The translations under genes and the position numbers were made by a program. DNA of 64,000 nucleotides from Endomychus coccineus. Lineage: Eukaryota; Arthropoda; Insecta; Coleoptera; Endomychidae. The notes below the pieces were generated by a model. It was not told the DNA's origin. It did not search any database and worked only from the letters and a program-made list of their open reading frames with translations. Location of the stretch: the NCBI GenBank assembly GCA_958510875.1, contig OY294068.1, positions 164,584,388 through 164,648,387 on the forward strand, given 5' to 3'. The stretch's first letter is position 1. Each line of letters opens with the position of its first letter. Shown here in pieces: positions 9,781 to 21,774 of the stretch.

Positions 9781-12643
9781 CAGTGGTGGCTCCTCGAAGG
9801 AGGCTAAGGAGGCTGGCTCAGCCTCCTCACCAATTTATCTTAATGATCATTATCCATCTTATTTCCTGTTTCTCTGATAATTTTTTTAATTTTACAATCA
9901 ATTCCCCGTTATAAGTAGTTATTTTCAATCTGGCAACAGTGCCCTGAGGCTAGACTCTATATATCTCAAACGCTAAACATGTGTTGCTCAACACAGTTGC
10001 TGTTTTTCCGACCAGTCCAATCGCCAAATAGGGTGAAACATCAAAAATGGCAACACTCTCTGTAGGCTAGCCTGCGGCTGCCGCTCGCAATCTATGAAAT
10101 ATGACACGGGCGTTCTGCCGACTGCTGCGTCAGTGCTTGTTTATGTGTTGTCACGCCACGCGAAGTAAGGTTAGAATTTGTCTGTTCGGGAAATTATTAA
10201 GATTTAAAATGAGTGTTAGTGATTTAGTTGCTGTCTTTTTAGAAAATCCATTTAGTGGATTAACGTATGACAAAAAAGTGTTTTTGAAAAATAAACGGCC
10301 TTCACCGGATTTGAAAGGATTAGTAATGTCAGGTAAGTATCAAAATCGATCATTTAATACTGACAATTATGAAAAATATTCATGGTTAAAGGGATCTGAG
10401 GTACACAATAAATTATATTGCTGGTATTGCTTGCTACTTACATCTGATAGAAATTCATGTTGCGGGCACTTGGGTTATAATAATTTGAAAAATTTAGCTC
10501 GTCGTCTAGGCAGACATGAAAAATCGCAAGAACATATTACATCGAGTATTAAGTTTAAATTAACCGGTAAACAGAATATTGATAATGTGGTTGATTCTGT
10601 TCTTCCACGCGAAATAGTAAATCCTAACAATACAGTTGAAGACAACCGCGAAGTTTTAAAAAAATCATTGATTTCTTATTGTATTTATCATCTCAAGATT
10701 TGGCTTTTAGAGGGCATGATGGAACTGGAAATTCAGTTAAGGTAATTCTAGGGAATTGTTAGATTGCTTCCGTGAATACTACAGTAAGCTTTGCGATTTT
10801 ATGAGTAACGCGTCAGTATTTGCAGGCACCTCAAAAACAATACAAAACGAAATTCTTGATTCAATAAATTATGTCCTTCGAAATCACATAGAGGATGAAT
10901 TATTGGTAGTCCCTTTTTTTTTCGTGGCAGGTTGAGGAAACAACAGATATAACGTGTAAATCACAATTATCAATAATTTTTAGATTTGTAAAAAAGTTGT
11001 CCATTTTTTACAGTGGAAAGATTTTTAGGGTTTTACGATGTTAGTTCGGGAAGAACTGCGGTCAATTTATTTAATTTCTTAATGGAAACATTTCAACGAT
11101 TTGACTTTGCGAATGAATTAATTGCTCAAACCTACGATGACGCATCTGTAATGGCGGGACATTTAAACGGTCTTCAAATTAAAATAAAATCAGTTTCGCC
11201 TCAGGCTATTTTCACCCTTTGTTACGCTCACAACATGAATTTGGTTTTAAGTAATGCATGTAGTTCCATTAAGGAAGTTAGAATTTTCTTCCTAAAATAT
11301 CGTCATTCTCAAATTTTTTTGGCAAATCCACCAAAAGAACTGAAATTTTAAATAGCATAGTAGGAAACAGAATTCCCTGTAATGCTCCAACTCGATGGAA
11401 TTCAACATCACGTGCAGTATTTACCATCCATAAAAATAAAAACAAATTAATTGAAACATTTAATTTTATATTAAACAGTGATGACTTTTCAACAGATCGG
11501 GTTTCATCAAATGCTGCTGTTGGTTTAAAATCTTATTTAAAAAATGAAGAATTTTTGTTTTTTCTTGATACTTTTAGATTAATATTTGAACAAACTGATC
11601 TTATGTTTCAAATTTAACAACATAAATTCACTGATATAATTTACTCAAGAGATCGTTTGAAACATCTCATTGATAAAATTTCAAGTTTCCGTAATACAGA
11701 ATTTCATTTTAATATTTTATTTGAAAATTTTTCAACTGATAGGCTCCTCCCGCGAAAAGGAGGAAAACACATAATTTGGTAGACAAGAAACTCCATTATA
11801 AACCATTCTTTTATGAAATTTTAGATACTATTAAAGGTCAAATTGAGATTCGATTTTCCGATTTACATGAATTGAAGTTTTTCGACTTGACGAATAGAAG
11901 ATTTTTCGAATCTTTTTCAAAAGAGTTTCCTAATACACTTTTAGATAACTTAGTTCTAAAATATAAATTATTTGATAAAATAGCACTGCACAATGAATTA
12001 TGCGTTATATACTCGGATAAAGATATTTCTGGCCAGTACGACAGTCACGCCGATATGATAAAATATATGATAGACAATGATTTACAACATGTTTTACCTC
12101 AGTTTTATAAACTACTTTGTTTGACAGTCACCATTCCTGTCACGTCGGCATCGGTGGAGAGATCATTTTCTACTCTCAAACGAATTAAGACTTACATGAG
12201 AAATAAAATGGGACAAAATCGTTTATACAATGTTATTTTGATATCTATTGAAAAAGATTTAGTAAAATACTTAAAACAGAATGATACATTTTATGATAAT
12301 ATTATTGATCATTTTTCGCAAACTAAAGACCGTAGAATTCCTTCAATATATGAAAAAGTTAATAAAATTAATGAAAAAAAAACAAAATATGAAAAATTCC
12401 AAAAAAAGGAAAAATATCAAAAACTCAAAAAAAAATAAAAAACAAAAAACGAACAAAAAATTTATTGGCAAGAGAAACTCTATACCTCCACGTTGGTTCT
12501 TGCTGGGTAACAATTAATTTTGTCACTGAAGTAGCTGGTACGGTCGCTGTGCAAAGGTCAAATTAATTGTCTGAATAGAGTATATTTTTACAAAAACGTC
12601 TTATGTCCAGCCTCCTCTCTTCAAAATTCACGAGCCGCCACTG
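9781..12643 (+). mobile_element. hAT transposon copy A
   Basis: The left end begins CAGTGGTGGCTC and the right end finishes GAGCCGCCACTG, which are inverted. The 8-bp flanks are GATGGCTC and GATAGTTC, matching at 6 of 8 positions, as expected for an old hAT duplication. The element is inserted in RT copy 1. It is the longest of three related copies (A here, B at 34402, C at 36601). Confidence 0.88.
10209..12438 (+). pseudogene. hAT transposase (TTF-type zinc finger, hAT dimerisation), copy A
   Basis: The frame starts at MSVSDLVAVFLENPF, has a zinc-finger-like block KLYCWYCLL...RHEKSQEH, and breaks near 10741 where about 10 bases are missing relative to copy C. The middle section (11013-11351) has TYDDASVMAGHLNG and LCYAHNMN, with the second catalytic Asp and the CxxH pair. 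The last section (11776-12438) has SVERSFSTLKRIKTYMRNK, the C-terminal dimerisation block with the catalytic Glu. Several frameshifts and stops make it dead. The family resembles ZMYM1-like or DUF4371 hAT transposases. Confidence 0.88.
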
Positions 12644-13610
12644 GATAGTTCTAATTTATGCGTTGTAGATTATGAACAGCTGGTGGGGAGTGAAATACCA
12701 CTAGGCACTGAATAGGAAACCAATAGACCTGACATGATCTTCCCAAAAGAGGGTGTAATTGGTGGTGATACCTAGCAAGGATACGGAGGACTCCATAGGA
12801 ATAGTTAGTTGTATCTTACATCATCATATTAGAGATTGTGTGATCCGCCTCCCTGTAGAAAATTTAATTTTGCGTTTTTATTGGATTAAACTCTACTATA
12901 CTTGCAGATCTCATTTTAAATCGTTGCTGGATTATTTGGGCAGACCGGTCTCTGTCTCGCTACTCTGGCTTGATTACATGATATAGGGTTTCTAGATGAA
13001 AAAGCGGTATGAAGTGTAGGATCATCTGCAAAGCTGTAAACGGAATAGAAGGTCCCAACAGGTTGTTGATAAGGAATAGAAACAAAGTTTGTTCCAAGAG
13101 ACATCCCTGTAGAACATCAGCGTTTATAGCCATTGTATCGGAGGAGACTCCTTTAACCATCAATAGAGATATCTATCTGAGTAGTAAACGACAAAGGTGA
13201 TTAGCAAACCATATAACGGGAAGTTTCCCAAGAAAGTTTTGGTGCTTTGGAGATATTGGGTCAAATGGTTTGGAAATATCCAATGCTTCAGCTAGAGAAA
13301 TTTTTATATTATTCGATAGATGTCTACCATACATGTGTTATGTAGGCAAGCAGATCTGCTGTTAATCTCTGGTGATGAAAGCCATATCGCCGGTCGTTCA
13401 CAATTTTGCAGCTCTGTAGGTAGGATGAGCTCGATATTGAAAGCCTTCTCCATTATTTTGAAGATGACAAATAGTGATCACTAGACCCATAATAATTACA
13501 AGGAAGAGTATTTTTCCGTCTTTAGGAATTGGTTGGAATATACCAATTTTGTATGGAAGGCTGAAAGTACAACCTACCAAGGTTTGGTTCGAACTACCTT
13601 TCCATTAATT
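12644..13610 (-). pseudogene. RT family copy 1, 5' part (BS/jockey-like)
   Basis: Minus-strand frames contain SSDTMAINADVLQG (for the usual INAGVPQG) and YSFADDPTLHTAFSS, the catalytic F/Y-A-D-D block of RT. They are in two frames, so a frameshift lies between. Sequence to about 13600 matches the finger and palm region of copy 3 (52025-52560). Ordinary decayed LINE. Confidence 0.82.
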
Positions 13611-14905
13611 TTCTGTATTTGGACATTGAGGCAGCCACAATTTCGCAAAGGTAAGAAGTAGGAAAGAGCAGCAATATCCAAAATACTTTTGCTTTAATAA
13701 GGGATAAGTTACAAGTATGAAACTAATATTGACCATATTAACATTTCTTTCGCCAGTCTGCCATCTATATTAAGGTAACTCTTTTGAGTATTTCTACTTA
13801 TTTCTACTTTTTTCATCTTTTTAGAGTTATAAACTATTCTTTAGTTTGTACTTATAACTTTTGAATTAATATTGTTCCTGAAATTAACATGTTTACATCA
13901 ACTAATATTGTTCACCTAATTGATTTGTGTATCTCTTGAGATTTATCCTTTAAATAGATGATAAGTAAATGAATAAAGAAATAATGAAGTAGTGTGAGCC
14001 GATGTAACATAATTAATACACAATGTTTTCTTCTAGCATTGTTTTCATAACACTGAAAATTTTCAGAATCGCACAATTATAAATTTATACAAACACTGCC
14101 AAGTTCAAATGACAGAACATTGTAATTATTGTAAGCAAGGACAATTTGGGTTGTCACAACCAGACTAGTAGGTATTCTAAAATATATAATACTATATATA
14201 TGGAAATTTGCATAGAATGTTGAATTGGCGGTTTGGAAATTATTTTATTTATAATAATCCATAACATAGTTGAAATACCACAGGTAACTGATAAGTTCAC
14301 CAACATAATATGTCCATCATCCCAGTGCTTATTGTAAATGGATCAAGAGTCAAGTGAAGGTAAGCCAGATTGCCAAATTGAAATTTGTGGATGACTGATA
14401 ATCAAAACTGCACATCCTCGTAATGGGTACTTTCCTCGGACGGATGTTCTTTCAACCGGTATGAAGTCTGTCCTGAGCCGATGGATATCAGCGTTAGATG
14501 AACTATATTAATAAGAAACGTCCTAAAAATATCGGCTAAACTGGTGAGTATAATTTCGTTTACTTACGTATCCTGATATTCTCAGTGGGACATAACTTCT
14601 CAGTAATATTGAATTTGGATTCGACACAAAGAGAACCAAGGAGATGGTACTCAATTTCCTTCGCACATTTGGTAAACATTACAACAGTTTGTGAATTACA
14701 TTTAAAATTACGAAAGTATTGTTTTATATGCTCTGTGAAGAAGTCCTAAATTTGTGTATAAGACATTATATTGAATCAAATAGTTAGTGATATTCGAAAA
14801 CATTACAAACATGCTCAACCTGAAAACCATGGTTGACATTGAGCCATGACATCATTTCTGTCTTAACGTGAACATTGTTATATTTTTTCTATACTTTGCC
14901 TACAC
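13611..14905. other. No recognisable feature
   Basis: AT-rich sequence with no long frame, inverted repeat or motif that I can support on either strand. Confidence 0.5.
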
Positions 14906-15978
14906 CAGAGTGAACCCTATAATGTTGGAAGAACATCGTGAGAGCCAGCGGTGGAATGTTGGGAGAGGAGATAGGAAGTCAAATTTTTCCGAAGGTTTGG
15001 AGGTTATAGGCATGAGTAAAGACCTCACTAGTTGAAAAATTACACAACTTCGCTGTTCGATAGAAAACTGAAGTCCAGTAGCTTGAGTTTGTCATACCGC
15101 CTATCCGGAATCTCTCGCGGTGGAGCAACATACGAGATTTCTGATGAGCACCGACCATGGAACAATCTATAGAAAAGCAAGAGATCGTCCACGTTTATAG
15201 GGAGGTCAATGAATTCGTAAATGCATTATCATCAGTCAGTCGAATACTCTCTTCTGGGGAGAATCCAAGAGCTTCAGCGTATGTTTTGGACCCGAACTCC
15301 AAACATGTTAACAGTACTCCAGGACAGGTCGAATCTGGGCTTTGTAGATTATGAACAGCTGCTAGGATGTGAAGTAGATCTTGACACAGAATAGAACACC
15401 AACTTTTAGTGAAGCGGTTTTCGCAATGGACCTCACATGATTATCCCATGACAGGATGCTGTTGGTGGTGATCCCGAGCATGGATTTGAAAGACTTCATA
15501 GAAATAGTTGTACCTGACATCATCATATTAGTAACTGTGGGATCCTCCTCCCTATAGAAGACGCAAGCTTGAGTTTTAATTCCATTAAACTGTACTAGAT
15601 TATCAGATCCCCATCCCAAAATAATTTGTAGATCTCCATTAATTGCGTTATGCGTTAATCTTTCTTTGTCTCGCTCCTATAGCTTCATTGGATGGTATTG
15701 GGTATATAGATGAGAAAACTGTATGGAGTACACTATCATCTGCAAAGCTATCGACGGAACAGGTGATCACTTCTAGCATATCGTTGATATGGCGCAGAAA
15801 TAAAGTTGGTGCCAAAACAGTTTCCTGTGCAACACCAGCGTTGATAGCTAATGTATCGGAGGATACACCGTTAATCACCACTTGGGGGTGTTCTATCTGA
15901 GAGAAAACTCGATAGTGAGCTACCAAGTTGAGGCGGCAAACCTTATGACGAAAGTTTACCAAAAAGGCTCTGAGGCCA
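14906..15978 (-). pseudogene. RT family copy 2 (BS/jockey-like)
   Basis: The minus-strand frame at 15648-15962 reads SSDTLAINAGVAQETVLAPT, HINDMLEV and SFADDSVLHTVFSS, that is, the PQG and FADD blocks of a LINE RT. The 3' portion matches copy 1 at 9425-9780. The copy is 5'-truncated at about 15978, as is common for LINEs. Copy 2 lacks the hAT insertion and so shows the empty site (CTCCAGGACAGG). Confidence 0.85.
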
Positions 15979-16301
15979 GACTCAGATTAATAGAACATTA
16001 CAATTTTTTTTTCTGTCACTTCAGGTAGTGCAGGACTCACTCTAAGTTACAGCATACCTGCTAAAACCTCTCCGATCTTCATCCATACCCCGGAACCGCT
16101 TATCGCATTACTTCAGGATACGGACTGCGTCTTTCTCTTACGTTTCTCGATGTTATCGACGTAAGTTTCCTTTGGTGTTTATGTTGATATCAACGTTGCT
16201 GTTATGTCGATATCTGCATTATTGCTCACGTTGATGTTCACGTTCGTCTGTTTATACCGAAACATGGTTGATGCCTAATTTTACGATATTTTTTAGTCCT
16301 A
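15979..16301. other. No recognisable feature
   Basis: The composition is less AT-rich than the surroundings, with several partial GTTGATNTC repeats near 16170-16240 that may be decayed units of the tandem repeat that follows. Confidence 0.35.
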
Positions 16302-16787
16302 GTGATTTATCTCTCTGTGGATAACTTCCTATGTTGTTTCGTTTTCACCGATGTTACAGTTTCTGGATTTTCAGTACTCAATCCCGCTATGGATATTTCC
16401 TGTTGCGTTTCTGTTTTTAACAAAGATGTTATGGTTTTTGGGTTTCCAGTACTTCATCTCGCTATAGATGTTTCCTTTTGTGTTTCTGTTTTCAACCGTG
16501 ATGTTATGGATTCTGGGTTTCCAGTACCTTATCTCGCTATGGATGTTCCCTGTGATGTTCCTGTTAGTTCCTGTGTTTTAGTACTATATCACTTTTTGGA
16601 TATTTCCTATGTGTTTCAGTATGTTATCTATGATGAGATAACTTACTCTTCTGGAACATATGATTCCTCCGTATCAGCCACAATCTATCCGTCACCTTCT
16701 TCTCAGACACTTGTGACTGGGAGTCCCATAATCTCCAGGGTCTGTGAGCCTGTTTGTCCGCGAGAGCATATCTGCTCCTACCCTTGA
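16302..16787 (+). CDS. Hypothetical ORF with 25-residue repeats
   Basis: The frame is 161 codons. Its first half is three copies of a 25-residue hydrophobic unit (consensus FPVLxLAMDVSxCVSVFNxDVM), then a Ser/Thr/Pro-rich tail with VCEPVCPREHICSYP. There is no start or splice evidence, and the frame may be open only because the 75-bp repeat is a multiple of three. No family is recognised. Confidence 0.25.
   Translation: MIYLSVDNFLCCFVFTDVTVSGFSVLNPAMDISCCVSVFNKDVMVFGFPVLHLAIDVSFCVSVFNRDVMDSGFPVPYLAMDVPCDVPVSSCVLVLYHFLDISYVFQYVIYDEITYSSGTYDSSVSATIYPSPSSQTLVTGSPIISRVCEPVCPREHICSYP
16350..16574 (+). repeat. Three tandem 75-bp units
   Basis: Units begin at 16350, 16425 and 16500 with GATGTTA; each contains TTTCCAGTAC and CTCGCTATRGAT. 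Spacing is exactly 75 bp, with divergence of about 15-20 percent. Confidence 0.9.
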
Positions 16788-17461
16788 GCCTGCTGGCAAT
16801 AGGGCCTTGGGTATTCCCCTATCCGCCACCTTGGGACGCGCCTGAGTACCGTTTTCAGGCTCCGCACAAGAGAAGACATTTTGTTCAAATATTTTTGCCC
16901 TCCAGATATTGCAGAAGCTTCGTCACTTTCTTAGCAAGGCGACATCTCATCTAATACAACTGTGTTATGCCTTGAGTCTACCAAGCAAATGAACTATAAC
17001 TATCAACTCGTTAAGAATAGCTCCATCAAAAAGATACGCTTTAGCGGAGTTGGCCAACAATCATGCCCAGAAATGAATGTTCTCAAATAAGGGGCAACTC
17101 ATAAATTCTCAATATAAAGATCTTGTTGTGGCGTGTTATGCGATGTTATTGTTGAATCCCTATTTCTGCTAAAACACTATTGAATTTATCTTAATCAAGT
17201 CGAATAATCTACCATTTGCTTCATTCATTCATTATCATATTATTATAAATAATTATAATGATCAGATGACTATTCTCAAACTTGTTTCAATTTCAAATGA
17301 ATATGTTTGGATGAATCATGTGATGCTTCAACATTTCGAGAAATATGAGCAATAAACATTCTAACGTAGATCAAAAATGTTTACAAATTTGATTACAAAA
17401 ATTAACAAATTGATAATACCATGAACACTATCTCATAACATGTTAGTAAACAGCTCATTTT
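16788..17461. other. No recognisable feature
   Basis: No frame, repeat or motif can be supported beyond the end of the repeat-encoded ORF. Confidence 0.45.
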
Positions 17462-17785
17462 TTACCAAATACTACAAATTCTTACAGAACAATCTATCAG
17501 AACAACAAGATAGAAAATGAATATAGAAATTCTTTCTAAGAATAACAAAATCGGACCATAATCACCTAACTCATCCATCATCTCGAATTTTCGAATCTTA
17601 ACTATAAAGTCATGTTCTCCGACCTCGAACGTCCGGGTTAAGATGATATTCATCCTTCCAGATATAATTTTGTTGACAAACGTGGGTTGCATGTAGCGCA
17701 AATTGAGATTTGATGGAATGGCGAACCCTATTCTCACTTTTGAGACCTGTTGATCGATGAGAGTTTCACTTCCCTCATCATACAT
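17462..17785 (-). CDS. Orphan ORF with C-terminal hydrophobic helix, possible terminal exon
   Basis: This 107-codon frame contains EGSETLIDQQVSKVRIGFAI and RMNIILTRTFEVGEHDF, then a hydrophobic end ISIFIFYLVVLIDC. Composition is balanced, unlike the shadow frames around it. The frame stays open upstream for 11 codons to a stop (SSIFSLDNNT precedes the first Met), with AG dinucleotides that could be splice acceptors. I do not recognise the family. It could be the last exon of a membrane protein, or chance. Confidence 0.35.
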   Translation of the reverse strand: MYDEGSETLIDQQVSKVRIGFAIPSNLNLRYMQPTFVNKIISGRMNIILTRTFEVGEHDFIVKIRKFEMMDELGDYGPILLFLERISIFIFYLVVLIDCSVRICSIW

Positions 17786-18169
17786 AGTATTGTTGTCGAG
17801 GCTGAATATACTTGACTATATTACAAACTTAATTTTGACAAAAAAACCTCTATGGCGAAATTAATTCCAAATTCATTAATATCTCTAATTTCAATCAATT
17901 ATTCATGTGATATTGAAAAATCATCATTGGTGCCATTGCTTCCTGAAATTAACTTACAAATAACCTAATTACCTAGGATTGCCGTTGAGAGATGATATAT
18001 GTTCAATTAATGTTATTGCATCCAAAAATAAACTTCCAAATAAACTAGGACTGTCTCTTGAAAATAATATATGTTAATAATAAACTCACAAATAAGCTAG
18101 GTGCCCGAGATTGCATCTTGAAGGTGATATATGTTCTCTTAGGTGATCAGTTGATTATTGCATCCAAAA
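17786..18169. other. No recognisable feature
   Basis: A short diverged direct repeat around AATAAACTTACAAATAACCTA and TTGAAGGTGATATATGTTCT occurs about three times between 17945 and 18140. Otherwise nothing was seen. Confidence 0.35.
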
Positions 18170-18620
18170 ATAGCCAGAGCATCATTTTGTTAAACATTAT
18201 GGGGACTCTTTGCCATCGATTGGAACGATTACCAGGTGGTTTACTGATTTTCGTTGTGGCAGTATGACCACAGAGGGCGCCGAACGTTATGTCTGTCCTA
18301 TTGAGGTTACAATGCCAGAAATCGTCAATAAAATCTATGGTATGATATTGGACGATCGGCGAGTTAAAGTGTACGAGATTGCTGAGACTATAGGCATCGC
18401 AACCGAAGGGATACGGAACATTTTACATAAATTTTTGAATATGAGAAAGCTATCTGCCAGATGGGTGCCGCATTTGCTATCTTTTGACAACAAGCGCGAT
18501 CGTGTGACAACTTCAAAAGACGCACAACACCACAGAGACCAAAGAACAGACAAAACAGTGAGCTTGTCTTGGCAAATCGAAGCCGATTTGATTGAGAATC
18601 TAAAACAACTTTGAATCAAC
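18170..18620 (+). pseudogene. Mariner transposase N-terminal fragment
   Basis: The frame at 18210-18614 reads PSIGTITRWFTDFRCG, then EIVNKIYGMILDDRRVKVYE, IGIATEGIRNILHKFLNMRK and ARWVPHLLSFDNKRDRV. These are the paired helix-turn-helix domain and linker of mariner transposases. The catalytic domain is absent. The start lies before 18210 in another frame, and the sequence after RVTTSKDAQHH departs from the family. It belongs to the same family as 43290-45170. Confidence 0.88.
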
Positions 18621-19509
18621 GAAATCCAAACTCTCCGAAGAAACTATTATATTAAATTAATTGAAATTAACAAAGTATCACATGATTTCTCAAGAGAATA
18701 ATTCAAGTTAGAAAATACAACTGAATGTTTTTGGAATTGCGGCTGTTATTTAAAATGCGTCCTTTTTCTCAAAACCAATCTACAATTAGAGAAAGGATCC
18801 CCAAAAATGTTCAACCAATAATTTAAATAACTTTAATTTTTGTACCAACGATATTTCTAGTAAATTTTGGAAGACTTACTAAACCAATAAGCAATACGAT
18901 TATTAATTGTTTCCCTCTTTTGTGACGTTTAATTCTGTACTAAACTATCACCACACCTTCACGGACATCTGCTCTGTAAGGAAAGAATATTACATTACCA
19001 TATTTTCTAATGTTGCAGTTCGTGTAAGTTTATATTTCTGTTTTATTTCATTAAACCAAATACTAAACATTGTCAATTTACGTGCGACCTATTTTCTCAA
19101 AATTTCAATCAATTATTTCAGTCACTCTTAGAAATATCAATGACCACAACATCGCTATATTTCTATATACAAAGGGAAATTATTGTAAAATGAAGATATT
19201 ATTATACAACTTATAAGGTTGAGTGATTAGTTCACTTTCTACTAATTAAATTTGCATTAGTTCCTATCTAATAAGCATATTTTGTGTTTTAATTATAGAA
19301 CTGACGCAAAACGAAGATAATTCATTATTTATAACAGTTAAATAGTGGTACGTATCGAAGAATAAAACGGATCACGGTTTCGAGTTTCCTGAAATTGCAT
19401 CGCAGATTTCTATATAATCGCAAACAATTATAATCAATGATCAACGTAATTTCATATTTTCTGAAAAATTACCTAGGAAATATCGAATCACACACTTTAT
19501 CATATCATA
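18621..19509. other. No recognisable feature
   Basis: AT-rich DNA next to the insertion site of the 19510-21772 element. No support for genes. Confidence 0.5.
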
Positions 19510-19976
19510 TACAGGGTGTCCCAATATTGCTGGGACACAGAGCTACCACGTATTCTAGAGGTCAAAATAAGTCGATTGAGCCCAATTTACCTGTATACCA
19601 AAATGTACCGTTTGTCCGTGAGAAGAGTTCAAAGTTTACTAAAAAAAATACATTTTTGTATGTTGTTCCGAAGTGCTTTATACAAATTTAATGAAATTTG
19701 GTAAATGTGTATTCTAGATGATTAGCTTACTTTTAGTAATCAAAAAAACCCAAAGAAAATTGTAGAGGGGTTGGAACCACCCTCACCCCTTGGCATTTTT
19801 TCCCCCATTTTTGTAGGGGTGGGAATACGGTTTTAAGACTTTTTTATCTGGAAGGCCTACTCATTATCTTCATTTTTTTACTCTTGTAAAAACTCCGTAT
19901 TTTGCGTAGTTTTCAAGAAAAAAAATGTTTTCGCAAACACTGATAACCGATTTTCGGGTATAGGTTTAATAAAATT
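19510..19976 (+). repeat. Left 467-bp terminal inverted repeat
   Basis: Inverse of 21306-21772; the visible difference is a C/T within the T-run near 19870. Arms of this length are far longer than the roughly 30 bp of classical mariners. Confidence 0.95.
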
Positions 19977-20024
19977 ATTAGACACAAATTACACAATACA
20001 TTTACACAAGACAAACAATAATTT

Positions 20025-21104
20025 TTATAACAAGTGTTCAATGTGACCTCCACCTTCATTAATACAGAGGTCAATTCGACGTAAAAAATTGAAATGCACT
20101 CTTCTTAAAACATCGTCATTTTCTCGTAGCGCATTTACAGCATTTTGAATTCTATTCCACAGTTGTTCGATGTTATTTATTTGAACCTCGTACACTTGTC
20201 TTTTTAATTCTCCCCAGATGAAGAAGTCACAAGGGTTTAAATCTGGAGACCGCGGAGGCCATTGAATGGGTGCTTCTTGTCCCCTACCTATCCACCTGCC
20301 ACCAAATTGTTCACCAAGATATTCTCTTACTGCACGTGCAAAATGAGGTGGTGCACCATCATGCATGAAGAACGTATTTCTACGCAAGTTAAGAGGCAAG
20401 TCTTCTAATAATTCTGGCAAATTTTGTTGAAGGAAACGGAGGTAACTATCGCCATTCAGACGATCAGGTAATCGTAACGGTCCGACTATAAATTCGCCAA
20501 TAATTCCGACCCAGACATTAATTTTAAATTCACGTTGATAATGTCTACTTTTAATGGCATGTGGATTTTCATCTGCATAAACATGATCGTTGTGTAGGTT
20601 TGTCATACCGCGACGTGTAAAACAAGACTCATCAGTAAACAAGATCTTAGTATGGAATCCGTTGTCGACTACTCTGCGCTCCCGAATAGTTTGTAAAAAA
20701 CTTAAACGTAATTCGTAGTCAGGTGGCAACAATTCTTGCACTGGCTGGATGTGAAATGGCCGAATTAATTGATCTCTAATGATTCGACTTACAGTGCTTT
20801 TTGGAATTCCAGCTTCTCGTTGCAATCTTCTAGTACTGGTATTAGGATTGTTATCAATCATTTGAAGAACAGCTTCTTCCGCAATAGGTGTTCGAGCTTG
20901 TCGAGGTCTTCCAGCGTTAACTCTTACTGGGGTCAACCTCCCCGTTTCTCGAAGACGTCTTTCGATTCGGGCAAAAGTTTTATGGTTTGGAATTCTCCGG
21001 TTTGGATACCTCTCTTGATACACGCGAACACTTTCGCGGCAGTTACCTTGACAATATCCAAGAACTAATAACATGTCGGTCTGTTCATTAAAAGGAAAAT
21101 TCAT
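20025..21104 (-). CDS. Tc1/mariner-superfamily transposase, intact (DD43D spacing)
   Basis: The protein has 359 residues from ATG, within the usual 340-360 range. Residues 1-60 form an N-terminal helix-turn-helix like that of DUF4817 proteins. Residues about 65-115 hold a GRPR motif and a second helix-turn-helix (STRRLQREAGIPKSTVSRII). The DDE domain has Asp158 (LFTDESCFTR), Asp249 (FMHDGAPPHFA) and a third acidic residue at Asp293 (SPDLNPCDFF). There are 43 residues between the second and third Asp, against 34 in mariner and Tc1. A six-residue stretch rich in Gly and Arg (about 268-277) adds to that loop. It is the only gene in the element and should cut and paste at TA sites. Confidence 0.93.
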   Translation of the reverse strand: MNFPFNEQTDMLLVLGYCQGNCRESVRVYQERYPNRRIPNHKTFARIERRLRETGRLTPVRVNAGRPRQARTPIAEEAVLQMIDNNPNTSTRRLQREAGIPKSTVSRIIRDQLIRPFHIQPVQELLPPDYELRLSFLQTIRERRVVDNGFHTKILFTDESCFTRRGMTNLHNDHVYADENPHAIKSRHYQREFKINVWVGIIGEFIVGPLRLPDRLNGDSYLRFLQQNLPELLEDLPLNLRRNTFFMHDGAPPHFARAVREYLGEQFGGRWIGRGQEAPIQWPPRSPDLNPCDFFIWGELKRQVYEVQINNIEQLWNRIQNAVNALRENDDVLRRVHFNFLRRIDLCINEGGGHIEHLL

Positions 21105-21305
21105 AATTGTGGGACGTCAAAGGAACAGCAACAACAGCAATAACAATTAAACAAAAACAGTGATGACAATAAGAAATAATAAAAAAACAAGCAAAAGAGA
21201 ACAAATAACTGACACATTTACTGTTAACAATAAACTATGTTTCCTGTCAAAATCATAACATTTGGTTTTGTCTTTGTGTCCGCGGCCAACTAAATTTTGT
21301 ATTAC

Positions 21306-21772
21306 AATTTTATTAAACCTATACCCGAAAATCGGTTATCAGTGTTTGCGAAAACATTTTTTTTCTTGAAAACTACGCAAAATACGGAGTTTTTACAAGA
21401 GTAAGAAAATGAAGATAATGAGTAGGCCTTCCAGATAAAAAAGTCTTAAAACCGTATTCCCACCCCTACAAAAATGGGGGAAAAAATGCCAAGGGGTGAG
21501 GGTGGTTCCAACCCCTCTACAATTTTCTTTGGGTTTTTTTGATTACTAAAAGTAAGCTAATCATCTAGAATACACATTTACCAAATTTCATTAAATTTGT
21601 ATAAAGCACTTCGGAACAACATACAAAAATGTATTTTTTTTAGTAAACTTTGAACTCTTCTCACGGACAAACGGTACATTTTGGTATACAGGTAAATTGG
21701 GCTCAATCGACTTATTTTGACCTCTAGAATACGTGGTAGCTCTGTGTCCCAGCAATATTGGGACACCCTGTA
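21306..21772 (-). repeat. Right 467-bp terminal inverted repeat
   Basis: Inverse of 19510-19976. The transposase start (21104) lies about 200 bp inside this arm, so its promoter is probably in this arm or in the unique spacer at 21105-21305. Confidence 0.95.
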
Positions 21773-21774
21773 TA

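Larger units (their letters stand above)
19510..21772 (-). mobile_element. Tc1/mariner-type transposon with 467-bp inverted repeats, apparently intact
   Basis: The ends read TACAGGGTGTCCCAATATTG and its inverse, flanked by TA at 19508-19509 and 21773-21774. The arms 19510-19976 and 21306-21772 are equal in length (467 bp) and differ, by eye, at about one position. They enclose one uninterrupted transposase gene. Near-identical arms plus an open gene point to a recent insertion. Confidence 0.95.

Noticed and set aside
9477..9914. 145-codon + strand frame
   Set aside because: It lies antisense to the LINE copy and crosses the left end of hAT copy A at 9781, so it cannot be an old gene; the homology with 14906-15310 explains the sequence.
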